14,699 nt of DNA from JBHIBD01 sp046758865 (GTDB taxonomy: Bacteria > Planctomycetota > Brocadiia > Brocadiales > Bathyanammoxibiaceae): the NCBI GenBank assembly GCA_046758865.1, contig JBHIBD010000056.1:1-14699 (forward strand), given 5' to 3'. The position numbers and the translations under genes were made by a program. Of the stretch, positions 1 through 6,757 are shown in pieces. The notes under the pieces are model-generated. The model was not told the origin of the DNA and made no database searches. It was given only the letters and a program-made list of their open reading frames with translations. Within the stretch, counting starts at the first letter, position 1. Every line of letters starts with the position of its first letter.

Positions 1-2457
1 ACCTTCGTGCTCATAGACCCAGAGGGACCGAACTGGATAGGGACGGATGCACGTGGGATGGAGATATTAAACCTTTTCGACGGGATAAACACCTTTAGTG
101 ATGTTATCAGCCAATATTCCGCCAGACATAATAATACAGACCTGTCAACGGCCTGGCTTCACGTGCACACATTTGCCCGAGACGCCCTCCGACACGGATT
201 CTTATCTGCCTCTGCATTTGACAGAGAGCCGTATAAAGGCAGAAGCGCCTATCTCTCGCTAAAAACACTAAATGAACTGTGGATACACACCAATAACTCA
301 TGCAACCTCTCGTGTGCACACTGCCTGGTGGATTCGTCACCTTCGGGTGACAAGGGGCGTCCTACCGAAACGATAACCCGTATCATGGATGAGGCCAGAG
401 AACTGGGTGTTACACAGTTTTACCTCACTGGAGGTGAGCCCTTCCTCAGACAAGATTTTCTTGAACTCGTTAAACATGCCCTTAGAGACGATAACTCAAG
501 GCTCACCATACTTACAAACGGGACCATACTCGACGACCGCAGACTGCGGGGACTGCAAAGTTTTTCGGCGCCACGGCTACATCTGCAAATCAGCCTCGAC
601 GGCTCAAGACCAGAAATAAATGACCCCATCAGGGGTGAGGGCAGTTTCCAAAAAATCGTGGCGGGTATTAAACAGGCCGCCAAGACTGGTCTTCGAACCA
701 CAGTTTCGACAGTAATCACATCGCATAACGTGGAAGATGTTTGTCGGATTACAAAGCTGCTACCCTCACTGGGTGTATACAATCATCATCTCCTATTTAT
801 GCACCACAGGGGGAGGGTCTTGGAGAATAGAAGTTTTGTTCAACAGGTACCTATACCGAGGCTTGTCGAATCTATAAAAGGTGCCAAACAGGTTGCACTT
901 GAGACTGGGGTAACCATTGACAATCTCTCTTTTATACGGATGCGGGTGGATTCGCCAAGGTTTACCCGCCACGACCTGAGTAACGCCTGTTGGGACAGTC
1001 TCTGCCTGTACTCGGATGGCAAAATCTATCCATCCGCTGCTCTCGCTGGATACCGGGGCCTATCTTGTGGAAACCCCAATGAGAGCGCCCTGGAAGAAAT
1101 CTGGAGGGATTCACCCATCTGTAAGAACTTCAGGCGGGCCAGCTTGCGCAACAAACCTATCTGTCAGAATTGCCACCTAAGATTCCTCTGCGGGGGTGGC
1201 GACATAGAACACTCATATCTCTACTCCAGCACAGACGGGAGCGAGGCCAACCTGTTGTCAATGGACCCCTACTGTGAGCTATACAAGGCCATAATACTTG
1301 AAACAGTGCACGATCTGGCAGATGCAGCCAAGGGCACCGTTAATCATAAATCTGGACCCAGCGCTCCCGTCATCTTCAGAGGCATGGGAGAGGGTGCTGC
1401 GCCATGTACAACAGAGGGACGCAAGGGAAATGATAGTGACAACGAGAATTTTGACCTGAGGACACTCAGCTCAAACTGCGTGCTTTCTCCCGCATCAGAC
1501 GCACCAAGGCACGGGGTGCGTGAATTCTACGCACACGCTGCTACAAACCCACAGGAAGAGCTCTGCTGCGCAGGCAGTCTTGCCGCCGACGATGTGGCCC
1601 ACATCCCGAAAGGGGTTCTTGAGCGGGCGTATGGCTGCGGCAGCCCGGTCGCCATAGCTGGGATATCCCAGGGGGAGCGAGTACTGGACCTTGGTTCAGG
1701 AGCCGGCATAGACTGCTTCATAGCTGCAAAAAAGGTTGGGTCGAGCGGTGTGGTAATCGGCGTGGACATGACAGACGAGATGCTGAACACTGCCGCAAGC
1801 TTCAAGGGCGAGGTAGCAAGGAACCTCGGCTATGATGTAGTAGATTTCAGAAAGGGGTTTCTGGAAGAAATCCCCGTGGAATCGGGGTACGTGGACGTAA
1901 TACTCTCGAACTGTGTCATAAACCTCTCGCCGGATAAGAAACAGGTTCTTCGCGAGATGTGGAGGATTCTCAAGGACCACGGGCGCATTGTAGTGTCAGA
2001 CATAGTCTCTGATAAAAAGGTCCCTGGACATCTACGCGCAGACAAGTTGCTATGGGGACAATGCCTGAGCGGGGCCCTTACGGAAGAAGAATTCCTGGCC
2101 TTTATCGAACAAGCGGGTTTCTACGGCACCGAAATCCTATCCAAAACCTTTTGGAAGGAGGTGGAAGATTGTAGGTTTTTCTCCACAACAATAAGGGGCT
2201 ATAAGTACGAGAAGAGACCCGATTGCAACTACCGTGGACACAAGGCCGTTTACCTCGGCCCCCTCAAGGCAGTCATAGACGAGGAGGGACATCTATTCCC
2301 CAGAGGGGAGGAGATAGAGGTCTGCACGGATACCGCAGAGAAACTCAAACAGCCCCCTTATTCAGGTCACTTTATCGTCATTGACCCGTCAGGAAGTGCC
2401 ACCGATGATTTTATCTGCGGGTCAGATTCAGATAAGGATAACAGGTGCTGTGGGTAG
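1..2457 (+). CDS. PqqD-like / radical SAM-SPASM / ArsM-like methyltransferase fusion, 5' partial
   Basis: The frame is open to the left edge (T-F-V-L-I-D-P), so the N-terminus is probably missing; GTG at 7 is only the first in-window start, and residues here count from it. Residues 1-70 resemble a PqqD-like peptide-binding domain. Residues 90-300 are a radical SAM core with CNLSCAHC (C99, C103, C106) and a TGGEP motif near 141. A SPASM-type Cys cluster (C328, C333 to C423) should hold auxiliary Fe-S clusters. Residues about 504-720 are a class I SAM methyltransferase very like ArsM: YGCGSP (C544), VLDLGSGAGID (559), SNCVINLSPDK (C636) and GQCLSGAL (C686). These three Cys match the arsenite-binding Cys of ArsM. 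The tail ends in RCCG. Likely roles are arsenite methylation plus a radical reaction on the product; the radical substrate is inferred, not seen. It heads an operon; the next gene starts 10 bases downstream. Confidence 0.85.
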   Translation, partial: TFVLIDPEGPNWIGTDARGMEILNLFDGINTFSDVISQYSARHNNTDLSTAWLHVHTFARDALRHGFLSASAFDREPYKGRSAYLSLKTLNELWIHTNNSCNLSCAHCLVDSSPSGDKGRPTETITRIMDEARELGVTQFYLTGGEPFLRQDFLELVKHALRDDNSRLTILTNGTILDDRRLRGLQSFSAPRLHLQISLDGSRPEINDPIRGEGSFQKIVAGIKQAAKTGLRTTVSTVITSHNVEDVCRITKLLPSLGVYNHHLLFMHHRGRVLENRSFVQQVPIPRLVESIKGAKQVALETGVTIDNLSFIRMRVDSPRFTRHDLSNACWDSLCLYSDGKIYPSAALAGYRGLSCGNPNESALEEIWRDSPICKNFRRASLRNKPICQNCHLRFLCGGGDIEHSYLYSSTDGSEANLLSMDPYCELYKAIILETVHDLADAAKGTVNHKSGPSAPVIFRGMGEGAAPCTTEGRKGNDSDNENFDLRTLSSNCVLSPASDAPRHGVREFYAHAATNPQEELCCAGSLAADDVAHIPKGVLERAYGCGSPVAIAGISQGERVLDLGSGAGIDCFIAAKKVGSSGVVIGVDMTDEMLNTAASFKGEVARNLGYDVVDFRKGFLEEIPVESGYVDVILSNCVINLSPDKKQVLREMWRILKDHGRIVVSDIVSDKKVPGHLRADKLLWGQCLSGALTEEEFLAFIEQAGFYGTEILSKTFWKEVEDCRFFSTTIRGYKYEKRPDCNYRGHKAVYLGPLKAVIDEEGHLFPRGEEIEVCTDTAEKLKQPPYSGHFIVIDPSGSATDDFICGSDSDKDNRCCG

Positions 2458-2467
2458 AAAAGACAAA

Positions 2468-3295
2468 ATGTTTAAATCTGTAAGAATCCTTCTACCTATA
2501 GCAATGTTGTTTCTCGCACAGCAGACACTAGCTCAATACGATGGACGATATTTTTTTAAATACCCTAAAGATTTTTTCAACAACGGTGGCATAGAGTTAG
2601 AGTTCGACCCCTCACTGCATAAAAAAATAGGCATCTTAATCCAGAACCATACCAGCCTCCTTCTCCCTGAGATTGCCAACATGATATTTGACATCTCTCC
2701 CTTCGACCGTTATAGGCAGTTTTTCTACTTTCGCATTGAAGGAGAATTCCGTGAGGACATTGCAAACAACAATATTATCTTCGCCAGGGCCTATGACTAC
2801 AGTGGCAGACCAATAGCTGGGGGGCTGCCCACCTCAGAAGGACAAGGCGCCTTCAACCTAGTCTTTCTCAAGTTCGGTTTAAGGGAGGTGATTCAGTGCA
2901 GCTGTAAGGGGGTAACCATCCACACAAACCGAGGTAATTTTTCCTACGTTGGAGAGGATTCTATCTTGCACGAGATGGGACACGCTTTTGCCGGGCTTGC
3001 TGATGAATATTCTCACCCAAGCGCCAGCAATTTTGCCGCCGCAAATCTTGAAGACAGGCGGACCCGCAACCTTAAATGGAGGGGGTTGATAGAGCAGAGG
3101 TTCCTGCCCAATAGAAGAATCGAAAGAAGGGAGATAATCGGTGGTATAGATAGAGGAAAATTTCTGATACCTTCAAACAACTGCTACATGAACAATCACA
3201 GCAGACCAAAGGACAACCGCTACTGTCCTGTGTGTCAGCTTGCAATAATTAACAGGATTTCCCAATTATCAGGTGCAACTCCCCCTTGGAAATAG
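2468..3295 (+). CDS. Exported M64 (IgA peptidase M64-like) zinc metallopeptidase
   Basis: A 275-residue protein. I chose ATG 2468 over the upstream in-frame start at 2381 because it begins a clean signal peptide (MFKSVRILLPIAMLFLAQ, cleavage near the A-Q at 22-23) and leaves gene 1 without overlap. The zinc motif HEMGHAFAGLADEY lies at 168-181: H168, E169 and H172 are the HExxH residues, and the LADEY extension is typical of the M64 family. Four further Cys (C144, C146, C253, C256, the last two in YCPVC) plus C239 are in the positions expected for the conserved Cys-rich end of M64-like proteins. It should act in the periplasm or outside the cell. It is shorter than classic M64 IgA proteases and lacks extra domains, so the substrate is unknown. 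Its place between the methyltransferase fusion and the selenoprotein suggests co-transcription but gives no clear function. Confidence 0.85.
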   Translation: MFKSVRILLPIAMLFLAQQTLAQYDGRYFFKYPKDFFNNGGIELEFDPSLHKKIGILIQNHTSLLLPEIANMIFDISPFDRYRQFFYFRIEGEFREDIANNNIIFARAYDYSGRPIAGGLPTSEGQGAFNLVFLKFGLREVIQCSCKGVTIHTNRGNFSYVGEDSILHEMGHAFAGLADEYSHPSASNFAAANLEDRRTRNLKWRGLIEQRFLPNRRIERREIIGGIDRGKFLIPSNNCYMNNHSRPKDNRYCPVCQLAIINRISQLSGATPPWK

Positions 3296-3321
3296 GGCAT
3301 TAGTTTAATGGAGATATTAAA

Positions 3322-4458
3322 ATGCACACAAAAAATATTTATGCACTTATGATTTTTGTGGCCTTATTGGCTGTAATGCCATCCATCACCCAGGTGTATC
3401 AGAAGGAACTTATTGTAGCCCTGCTGGCAGTAACACCCGACAGCACGCAGGCGGATCAGGCCGCAGCCCAGGGGGTAGAGATCGATCCCAAGGAGATACT
3501 TCTGGGCCTGCCCGAGGACGCCATCAGGTCAATAGACCACCCTAAATTCATCTCCGGGGAAAAGGCCGATAAGCAGATGAGAGAAGACGAGCCCGTAATT
3601 GGTCTGAAGATGAACGGTGAGACAAAGGCCTACCCGCTCTATGTCTTAAGTGCCCACGAGATAGTAAACGATGTTATTGCAGACAAATCGATTGCCGTCA
3701 CATGGTGACCACTGTGCTTTACGGGTGTGGTCTACATCCGTGATAGAGCAGATGGTGAACCACTTGAGTTTGGCGTCTCTGGCAAACTCTGGAAGAATGC
3801 ACTCCTCATGTATGACCGACAGACTCACTCTCTATGGAGTCATATCACAGGGGAGGCTATCGCCGGCACGTTAAAAGGAAAGGTCTTGAAACCAGTTCCA
3901 TCTACCCATACCACGTGGAAGGAGTGGAAACAGGCAAACCCCTCCACACTGCTATTATCAAAAGGTGGCCTTTGGGGGAGAAGATACAATACTGACCCTT
4001 ATCAGAGTTATTATGCCGACCCAAAGAAGGTCGGACTGATGCCCCTCAAACATCTCGATGAGAGAATACGCCCCAAGGAACATGTGGTGGGGGTCAAGAC
4101 CGGCCAAGAGGCCAGGGCCTATCCCTTTTCATACCTAGAGAGGTTCCCAGTGGTCAACGATGAGATATCTGGCAGGAGGCTGGTAGTGGTCTTTTCGAGT
4201 AACAACAAGACTGCCACCGTCTTTGATAGAAGACTGGGGGACAGAATCCTCACCTTCAAGGAGAAGGAGAAACCAGCCCCAGGCGAGTTGTTGATTACGG
4301 ATAACGAAACAGGCAGTCTGTGGCGCGGCCTTACCGGGGAGGCGGTCAGGGGGAAACTCAAGGGTGAGAGGCTAGAGCAGATACCCAACATGGTATCCTT
4401 CTGGTTTGCCTGGAAGGATTATTTTCCAAATACAACAATATTTCATGGCAAGAAATAG
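3322..4458 (+). CDS. Exported DUF3179 protein, probable selenoprotein (in-frame TGA = Sec129)
   Basis: Read through the TGA at 3706-3708, the frame gives 378 residues. Both flanks are in the same frame and align to one DUF3179 protein: ...EIVNDVIADKSIAVTW-U-PLCFTGVVY.... The family has Cys at this place (V-T-[WY]-C-P-L-C), so the product has U129 and C132, a UxxC redox-type motif. A SECIS-like hairpin follows at 3719-3743. The N-terminus is a hydrophobic signal or anchor (residues 6-25), so the protein probably acts outside the cytoplasm. The fold is internally duplicated: residues about 90-220 and 245-378 share the pattern VIG-K-G-AYP-----VNDE and LW---TGEA--G-LKG--L---P. The second copy has SSNN in place of UPLC. 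TGA is used as an ordinary stop elsewhere in the window, so this is not a genetic-code change. Alternatives are a nonsense mutation or a sequencing error. The biochemical role of DUF3179 is unknown to me; a thiol/selenol redox or metal-binding role is inferred. Confidence 0.85.
3719..3743 (+). promoter_or_regulatory. Candidate bacterial SECIS hairpin for UGA 3706-3708
   Basis: Bases 3719-3728 (UUACGGGUGU) pair with 3734-3743 (ACAUCCGUGA). This gives 10 contiguous pairs, with G.U pairs at 3725-3737 and 3720-3742. The five-base loop is GGUCU (3729-3733). The E. coli fdhF SECIS presents AGGUCU, whose G and U contact SelB. The loop starts 21 bases after the UGA here and about 19 in fdhF, inside the usual window for bacterial SECIS elements. 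No bulged U is seen in the 5' arm, which differs from fdhF. The element is coding sequence for residues 133-141. Confidence 0.75.
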
Positions 4459-4461
4459 GCA

Positions 4462-5085
4462 ATGGCGGCAAAAGACGTCCTTATGATATTTGTAAAATAC
4501 CCAGAGCCAGGAAAGGTGAAGACCCGCCTGGCTAAAACCCTTGGGGGCGAGATAGCTGTAGAGCTATACAGACTTATGGCCGAGGACATTATCCGACGCC
4601 TTAAGGGATGCAGACGATACAAGATCATTATATTCTTCGACCCACCGCATAGGGCCTCGGACATGAAGGACTGGTTGGGCAACGACCTATGCTATATCCA
4701 ACAGTCTGGCCAGGACTTAGGTGAAAGACTCACCAATGCATTCGGAGTCGCCTTCGACTCAGGCGCCAGGCGTGCCGTTGTCATCGGCACCGACTGCCTG
4801 GGTATCACACAGGGCACAGTCTCCAAGACCCTACAGTGTCTCGATGAGAAAGACGTGGTAATAGGCCCGGCAGAAGATGGTGGGTATTATCTGTTGGGGC
4901 TTTCCCAATATATACCCGAACTATTTCACTCGATAGATTGGAGCACCAATAAGGTCTTTCACCAAACCATAGAGAAGGCAAAGCGACTGAGTCTATCCTC
5001 TACTGTCCTAGAGCCATTGAGGGACGTAGACGAGCCATCAGACCTGTCCCCAGCCCTCCTTCATCTGCTGCAACAAAAGACATAA
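4462..5085 (+). CDS. DUF2064 / TIGR04282-type (arsenosugar-associated) glycosyltransferase
   Basis: A 207-residue soluble protein starting at ATG 4462, only 3 bases after the DUF3179 stop, so translation is probably coupled. The N-terminus MIFVKYPEPGKVKTRLAK (8-25) is the nucleotide-binding signature of this GT-A-like family. IGTDCLG (108-114) carries the metal/nucleotide Asp (D111), GPAEDGGYYLLG (135-146) is the family's conserved core, and LRDVDEPSDL (186-195) is the usual C-terminal motif. The length matches the family (about 200). Members are annotated as arsenosugar-biosynthesis glycosyltransferases because they co-occur with ArsM and the radical SAM enzyme ArsS. Co-location with an ArsM-like radical SAM fusion supports that reading. 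No signal peptide or membrane segment is seen. The donor and acceptor sugars are not known from sequence. Confidence 0.88.
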   Translation: MAAKDVLMIFVKYPEPGKVKTRLAKTLGGEIAVELYRLMAEDIIRRLKGCRRYKIIIFFDPPHRASDMKDWLGNDLCYIQQSGQDLGERLTNAFGVAFDSGARRAVVIGTDCLGITQGTVSKTLQCLDEKDVVIGPAEDGGYYLLGLSQYIPELFHSIDWSTNKVFHQTIEKAKRLSLSSTVLEPLRDVDEPSDLSPALLHLLQQKT

Positions 5086-5097
5086 AAGAGGAAGGCC

Positions 5098-5943
5098 TTG
5101 AGGGGGATTCTCCTTAGAAATATTATTGCCGCCCTGCTCTTTACACCCTGTTGCTATGGGGAGCCACGCAGTTCCGAGGGCACAATATCCATCTCCGGCT
5201 CCACTACCTGCCTCCCGGTAGTTAGTAGGGCTGCTGAGGAGTTTATGCAAAGACACCCGCAGGTAACAATAACAGTGTCTCCCGGGGGCTCTGGTGTCGG
5301 CGTGAGCGCCCTGGCCAAGGGGGCAGTGGATATAGGTATGACGTCCAGAGACATTAGCGAAAAAGAGCGAAGCAATTATCCAGAAGTGGACCTCTTTCTC
5401 ACCCCCTTTGCCCGTGACGCTGTAGTTCCAGTAGTATCCTTGGAGGTCTCTGAGGCGGGGATAACCCATCTATCCATCCCCCAAATTAGGGGTATTTACA
5501 GCGGACGGTTAAAAAACTGGAAAGACCTTGGAGGCCCTGACAAAGGAATCCTGGCAGTGGACAAGGAGCCTGATAGGGGAACCAGGCATGTCTTTATGCA
5601 GGCCATCTTTGGCGACAAGTATGCAGAAGCCCCAGGGACTAGCATCGTGACTGGCCCTAACGATGATATGCAGATGGCCGTTGCTACAAGCGATGCGGCA
5701 ATTGGGTTTCTTTCCCACACATGGATAAACGCTAACGTAAAAGGGCTGGGAATTGAAGCGGGGGGAGGGATAGTCTATCCTACAATTGCCGATATCAGAA
5801 GCAGACGTTTCCCCATATCCCGAAATCTCTCCTTTGTTACGGATGGCCCACCAAAGGGAATGGCCAAGGAATTTATAGACTCTGTTCTAAGCCCTGAAGG
5901 ACGTAAGATAATCATCAAAGCAGGACTTGTACCACTTAAGTAA
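5098..5943 (+). CDS. pstS-like: PstS-like phosphate/oxyanion-binding protein
   Basis: The start is TTG 5098, supported by GAGGAAGG three bases upstream; the next downstream starts would remove the signal peptide. The 281-residue product has a secretion signal (about 1-21, ending in CCYGEP; the lipobox is poor, so lipidation is doubtful). It is a class II periplasmic binding protein of the PstS type: ISGSTT at 32-37 (oxyanion loop), SPGGSGVGVSAL at 61-72, DIGMTSR at 78-84, and a later DRGTRHVF segment where PstS has its SGT(R) anion-binding loop. It should bind phosphate, or possibly another tetrahedral anion, in the periplasm. No pstC, pstA or pstB follows, so it is an orphan binding protein closing an arsenic-flavoured operon. 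A role in phosphate scavenging under arsenate stress, or oxyanion sensing, is inference. Confidence 0.85.
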   Translation: MRGILLRNIIAALLFTPCCYGEPRSSEGTISISGSTTCLPVVSRAAEEFMQRHPQVTITVSPGGSGVGVSALAKGAVDIGMTSRDISEKERSNYPEVDLFLTPFARDAVVPVVSLEVSEAGITHLSIPQIRGIYSGRLKNWKDLGGPDKGILAVDKEPDRGTRHVFMQAIFGDKYAEAPGTSIVTGPNDDMQMAVATSDAAIGFLSHTWINANVKGLGIEAGGGIVYPTIADIRSRRFPISRNLSFVTDGPPKGMAKEFIDSVLSPEGRKIIIKAGLVPLK

Positions 5944-6005
5944 AACCACCTCTTTTACACCGCACATCCCAAATTAAGGCAACGGTCATGCGCTGGAGAT
6001 TTGTG

Positions 6006-6044
6006 TTGCACTTATAGCAGTTAGCGGTTTTTAAAAAAGTGCAA
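6006..6044. repeat. 8-bp inverted repeat TTGCACTT / AAGTGCAA
   Basis: TTGCACTT (6006-6013) and AAGTGCAA (6037-6044) are perfect inverted copies separated by 23 bases, in the 164-base gap between the PstS-like gene and the zinc-ribbon gene. It could be an operator or a weak hairpin. No U-run follows the second arm, so it is not a convincing intrinsic terminator. Confidence 0.4.
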
Positions 6045-6107
6045 TATTAAGTCCCCGTAAAGAAATATAGACTATGATTGGCCCATATGGAATAAAGGAG
6101 TGGCTGC

Positions 6108-6338
6108 ATGGACAATAAGTTACAGCTTCGACCTAGGACACGGTCTAGAATAAGGGCAAATAGAAAGGTCCGTACCTGTCTTATGTGCGGAAAAAATTTT
6201 AAGAGTGTCGGCCCGCATAATCGCAGATGTCCTCGGTGCAATTGCCGCCTGGAGCACGCCAGAGAGGGTTCGTATTATCAGCCGACTGTTTATTCGTTGG
6301 AACGTGGGAAGATAATAGATTTTTTCGATACCGGCTGA
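6108..6338 (+). CDS. Small zinc-ribbon protein
   Basis: A 76-residue basic protein. ATG 6108 follows AAAGGAG with a 7-base spacer. The N-terminal 20 residues are Arg-rich, followed by a zinc ribbon with two Cys pairs: CLMCGKNF (C24, C27) and CPRCNCRL (C41, C44, with C46 nearby), separated by a conserved-looking GPHNRR segment. Two CxxC pairs about 14 residues apart fit one structural zinc site. There is no signal peptide, so it is cytoplasmic, and nucleic-acid binding is plausible from the charge. It resembles short hypothetical zinc-ribbon proteins of environmental bacteria; I cannot assign a function. Confidence 0.8.
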   Translation: MDNKLQLRPRTRSRIRANRKVRTCLMCGKNFKSVGPHNRRCPRCNCRLEHAREGSYYQPTVYSLERGKIIDFFDTG

Positions 6339-6417
6339 AGGGTGAAGCTGCTTCCGCGGGAATGGGTTTTTGTGATTTTTTTCATAATGTCTGTTTTTTA
6401 GTCTGGAGGATGTAATA

Positions 6418-6597
6418 ATGCTTAAGAGAAAGACAACGGCCTATAAGTGCAATGACTCTTCTCGAGTATGTATCATACAGACAGCCCCTCATTGGGGCCA
6501 AAGGGGCCAAAAGGCATTAAGGGTTGCCGCTATTATAGGTGCCGGAGCTGGCACTGTGTTTCTTGCATTTGCAATGGCCTGGATAATCTCCTTATAG
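6418..6597 (+). CDS. Small single-pass membrane protein (59 aa)
   Basis: ATG 6418 is preceded by TGGAGGA with a 7-base spacer, a good ribosome binding site. The 59-residue product begins MLKRKTTAYKC, with a polar basic N-terminal half, and ends with one hydrophobic helix (about residues 36-59, ALRVAAIIGAGAGTVF then LAFAMAWIISL). Positive charges before the helix suggest an N-in topology with the C-terminus at the outer face. A tandem GGGGCCAAA pair (6494-6511) encodes the WGQRGQK stretch. I do not recognise a family. The gene lies between the zinc-ribbon gene and DUF547. Confidence 0.5.
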   Translation: MLKRKTTAYKCNDSSRVCIIQTAPHWGQRGQKALRVAAIIGAGAGTVFLAFAMAWIISL

Positions 6598-6655
6598 AAC
6601 TATGGAAAGGACCCTTCGAGGAAAGCTTTGCAAAAGTTGCTCCAATACTCTGTGT

Positions 6656-6722
6656 CCATCTGAGCGAAGCGAAGTCACGCCATAGGCGGACTCGCCATGC
6701 TGTTGGGCGAGCCCTCAGAATG
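6656..6722. repeat. Short nested inverted-repeat element
   Basis: An outer arm TCTGAG (6659-6664) pairs with CTCAGA (6714-6719), and an inner arm CTCGCC (6691-6696) pairs with GGCGAG (6706-6711) around a 9-base loop. The segment also has the GAGCGAAGCGAAG stretch common in dispersed intergenic repeats. It sits just upstream of the DUF547 gene and explains the spurious 97-residue frame over this region. Confidence 0.4.
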
Positions 6723-6757
6723 ACAACTGTACAGAGTTTTTCAGAGGTCTCAATCTC

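Larger units (their letters stand above)
1..5943 (+). other. Putative five-gene operon (organoarsenical / selenoprotein locus)
   Basis: Five genes run in one direction with gaps of 10, 26, 3 and 12 bases and no terminator-like hairpin between them. The order is ArsM-like radical SAM fusion, M64 peptidase, DUF3179 selenoprotein, TIGR04282 glycosyltransferase, PstS-like binding protein. The promoter lies left of the window. Co-transcription is inferred from spacing only. Confidence 0.6.

Noticed and set aside
2381..2467. Upstream start for the M64 peptidase
   Set aside because: It would overlap gene 1 by 77 bases and put about 29 polar residues before the signal peptide.
3706..3708. TGA reassigned to Trp or Gly (code change)
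   Set aside because: Trp is TGG throughout and TGA terminates the zinc-ribbon and DUF547 genes.
3707..3732. GACCAC (3707-3712) pairing with GTGGTC (3727-3732) as the SECIS
   Set aside because: The loop would be 14 bases centred only about 11 bases after the UGA; the 3719-3743 hairpin has a longer stem, better distance and the GGUCU loop.
3727..4458. A separate gene starting at GTG 3727
   Set aside because: It is the in-frame continuation of the DUF3179 protein after the TGA and starts in the middle of a conserved motif.
6336..6417. Readthrough of the zinc-ribbon TGA into a hydrophobic tail
   Set aside because: No Cys-equivalent position, no SECIS-like hairpin, and the extension is short and ends quickly.
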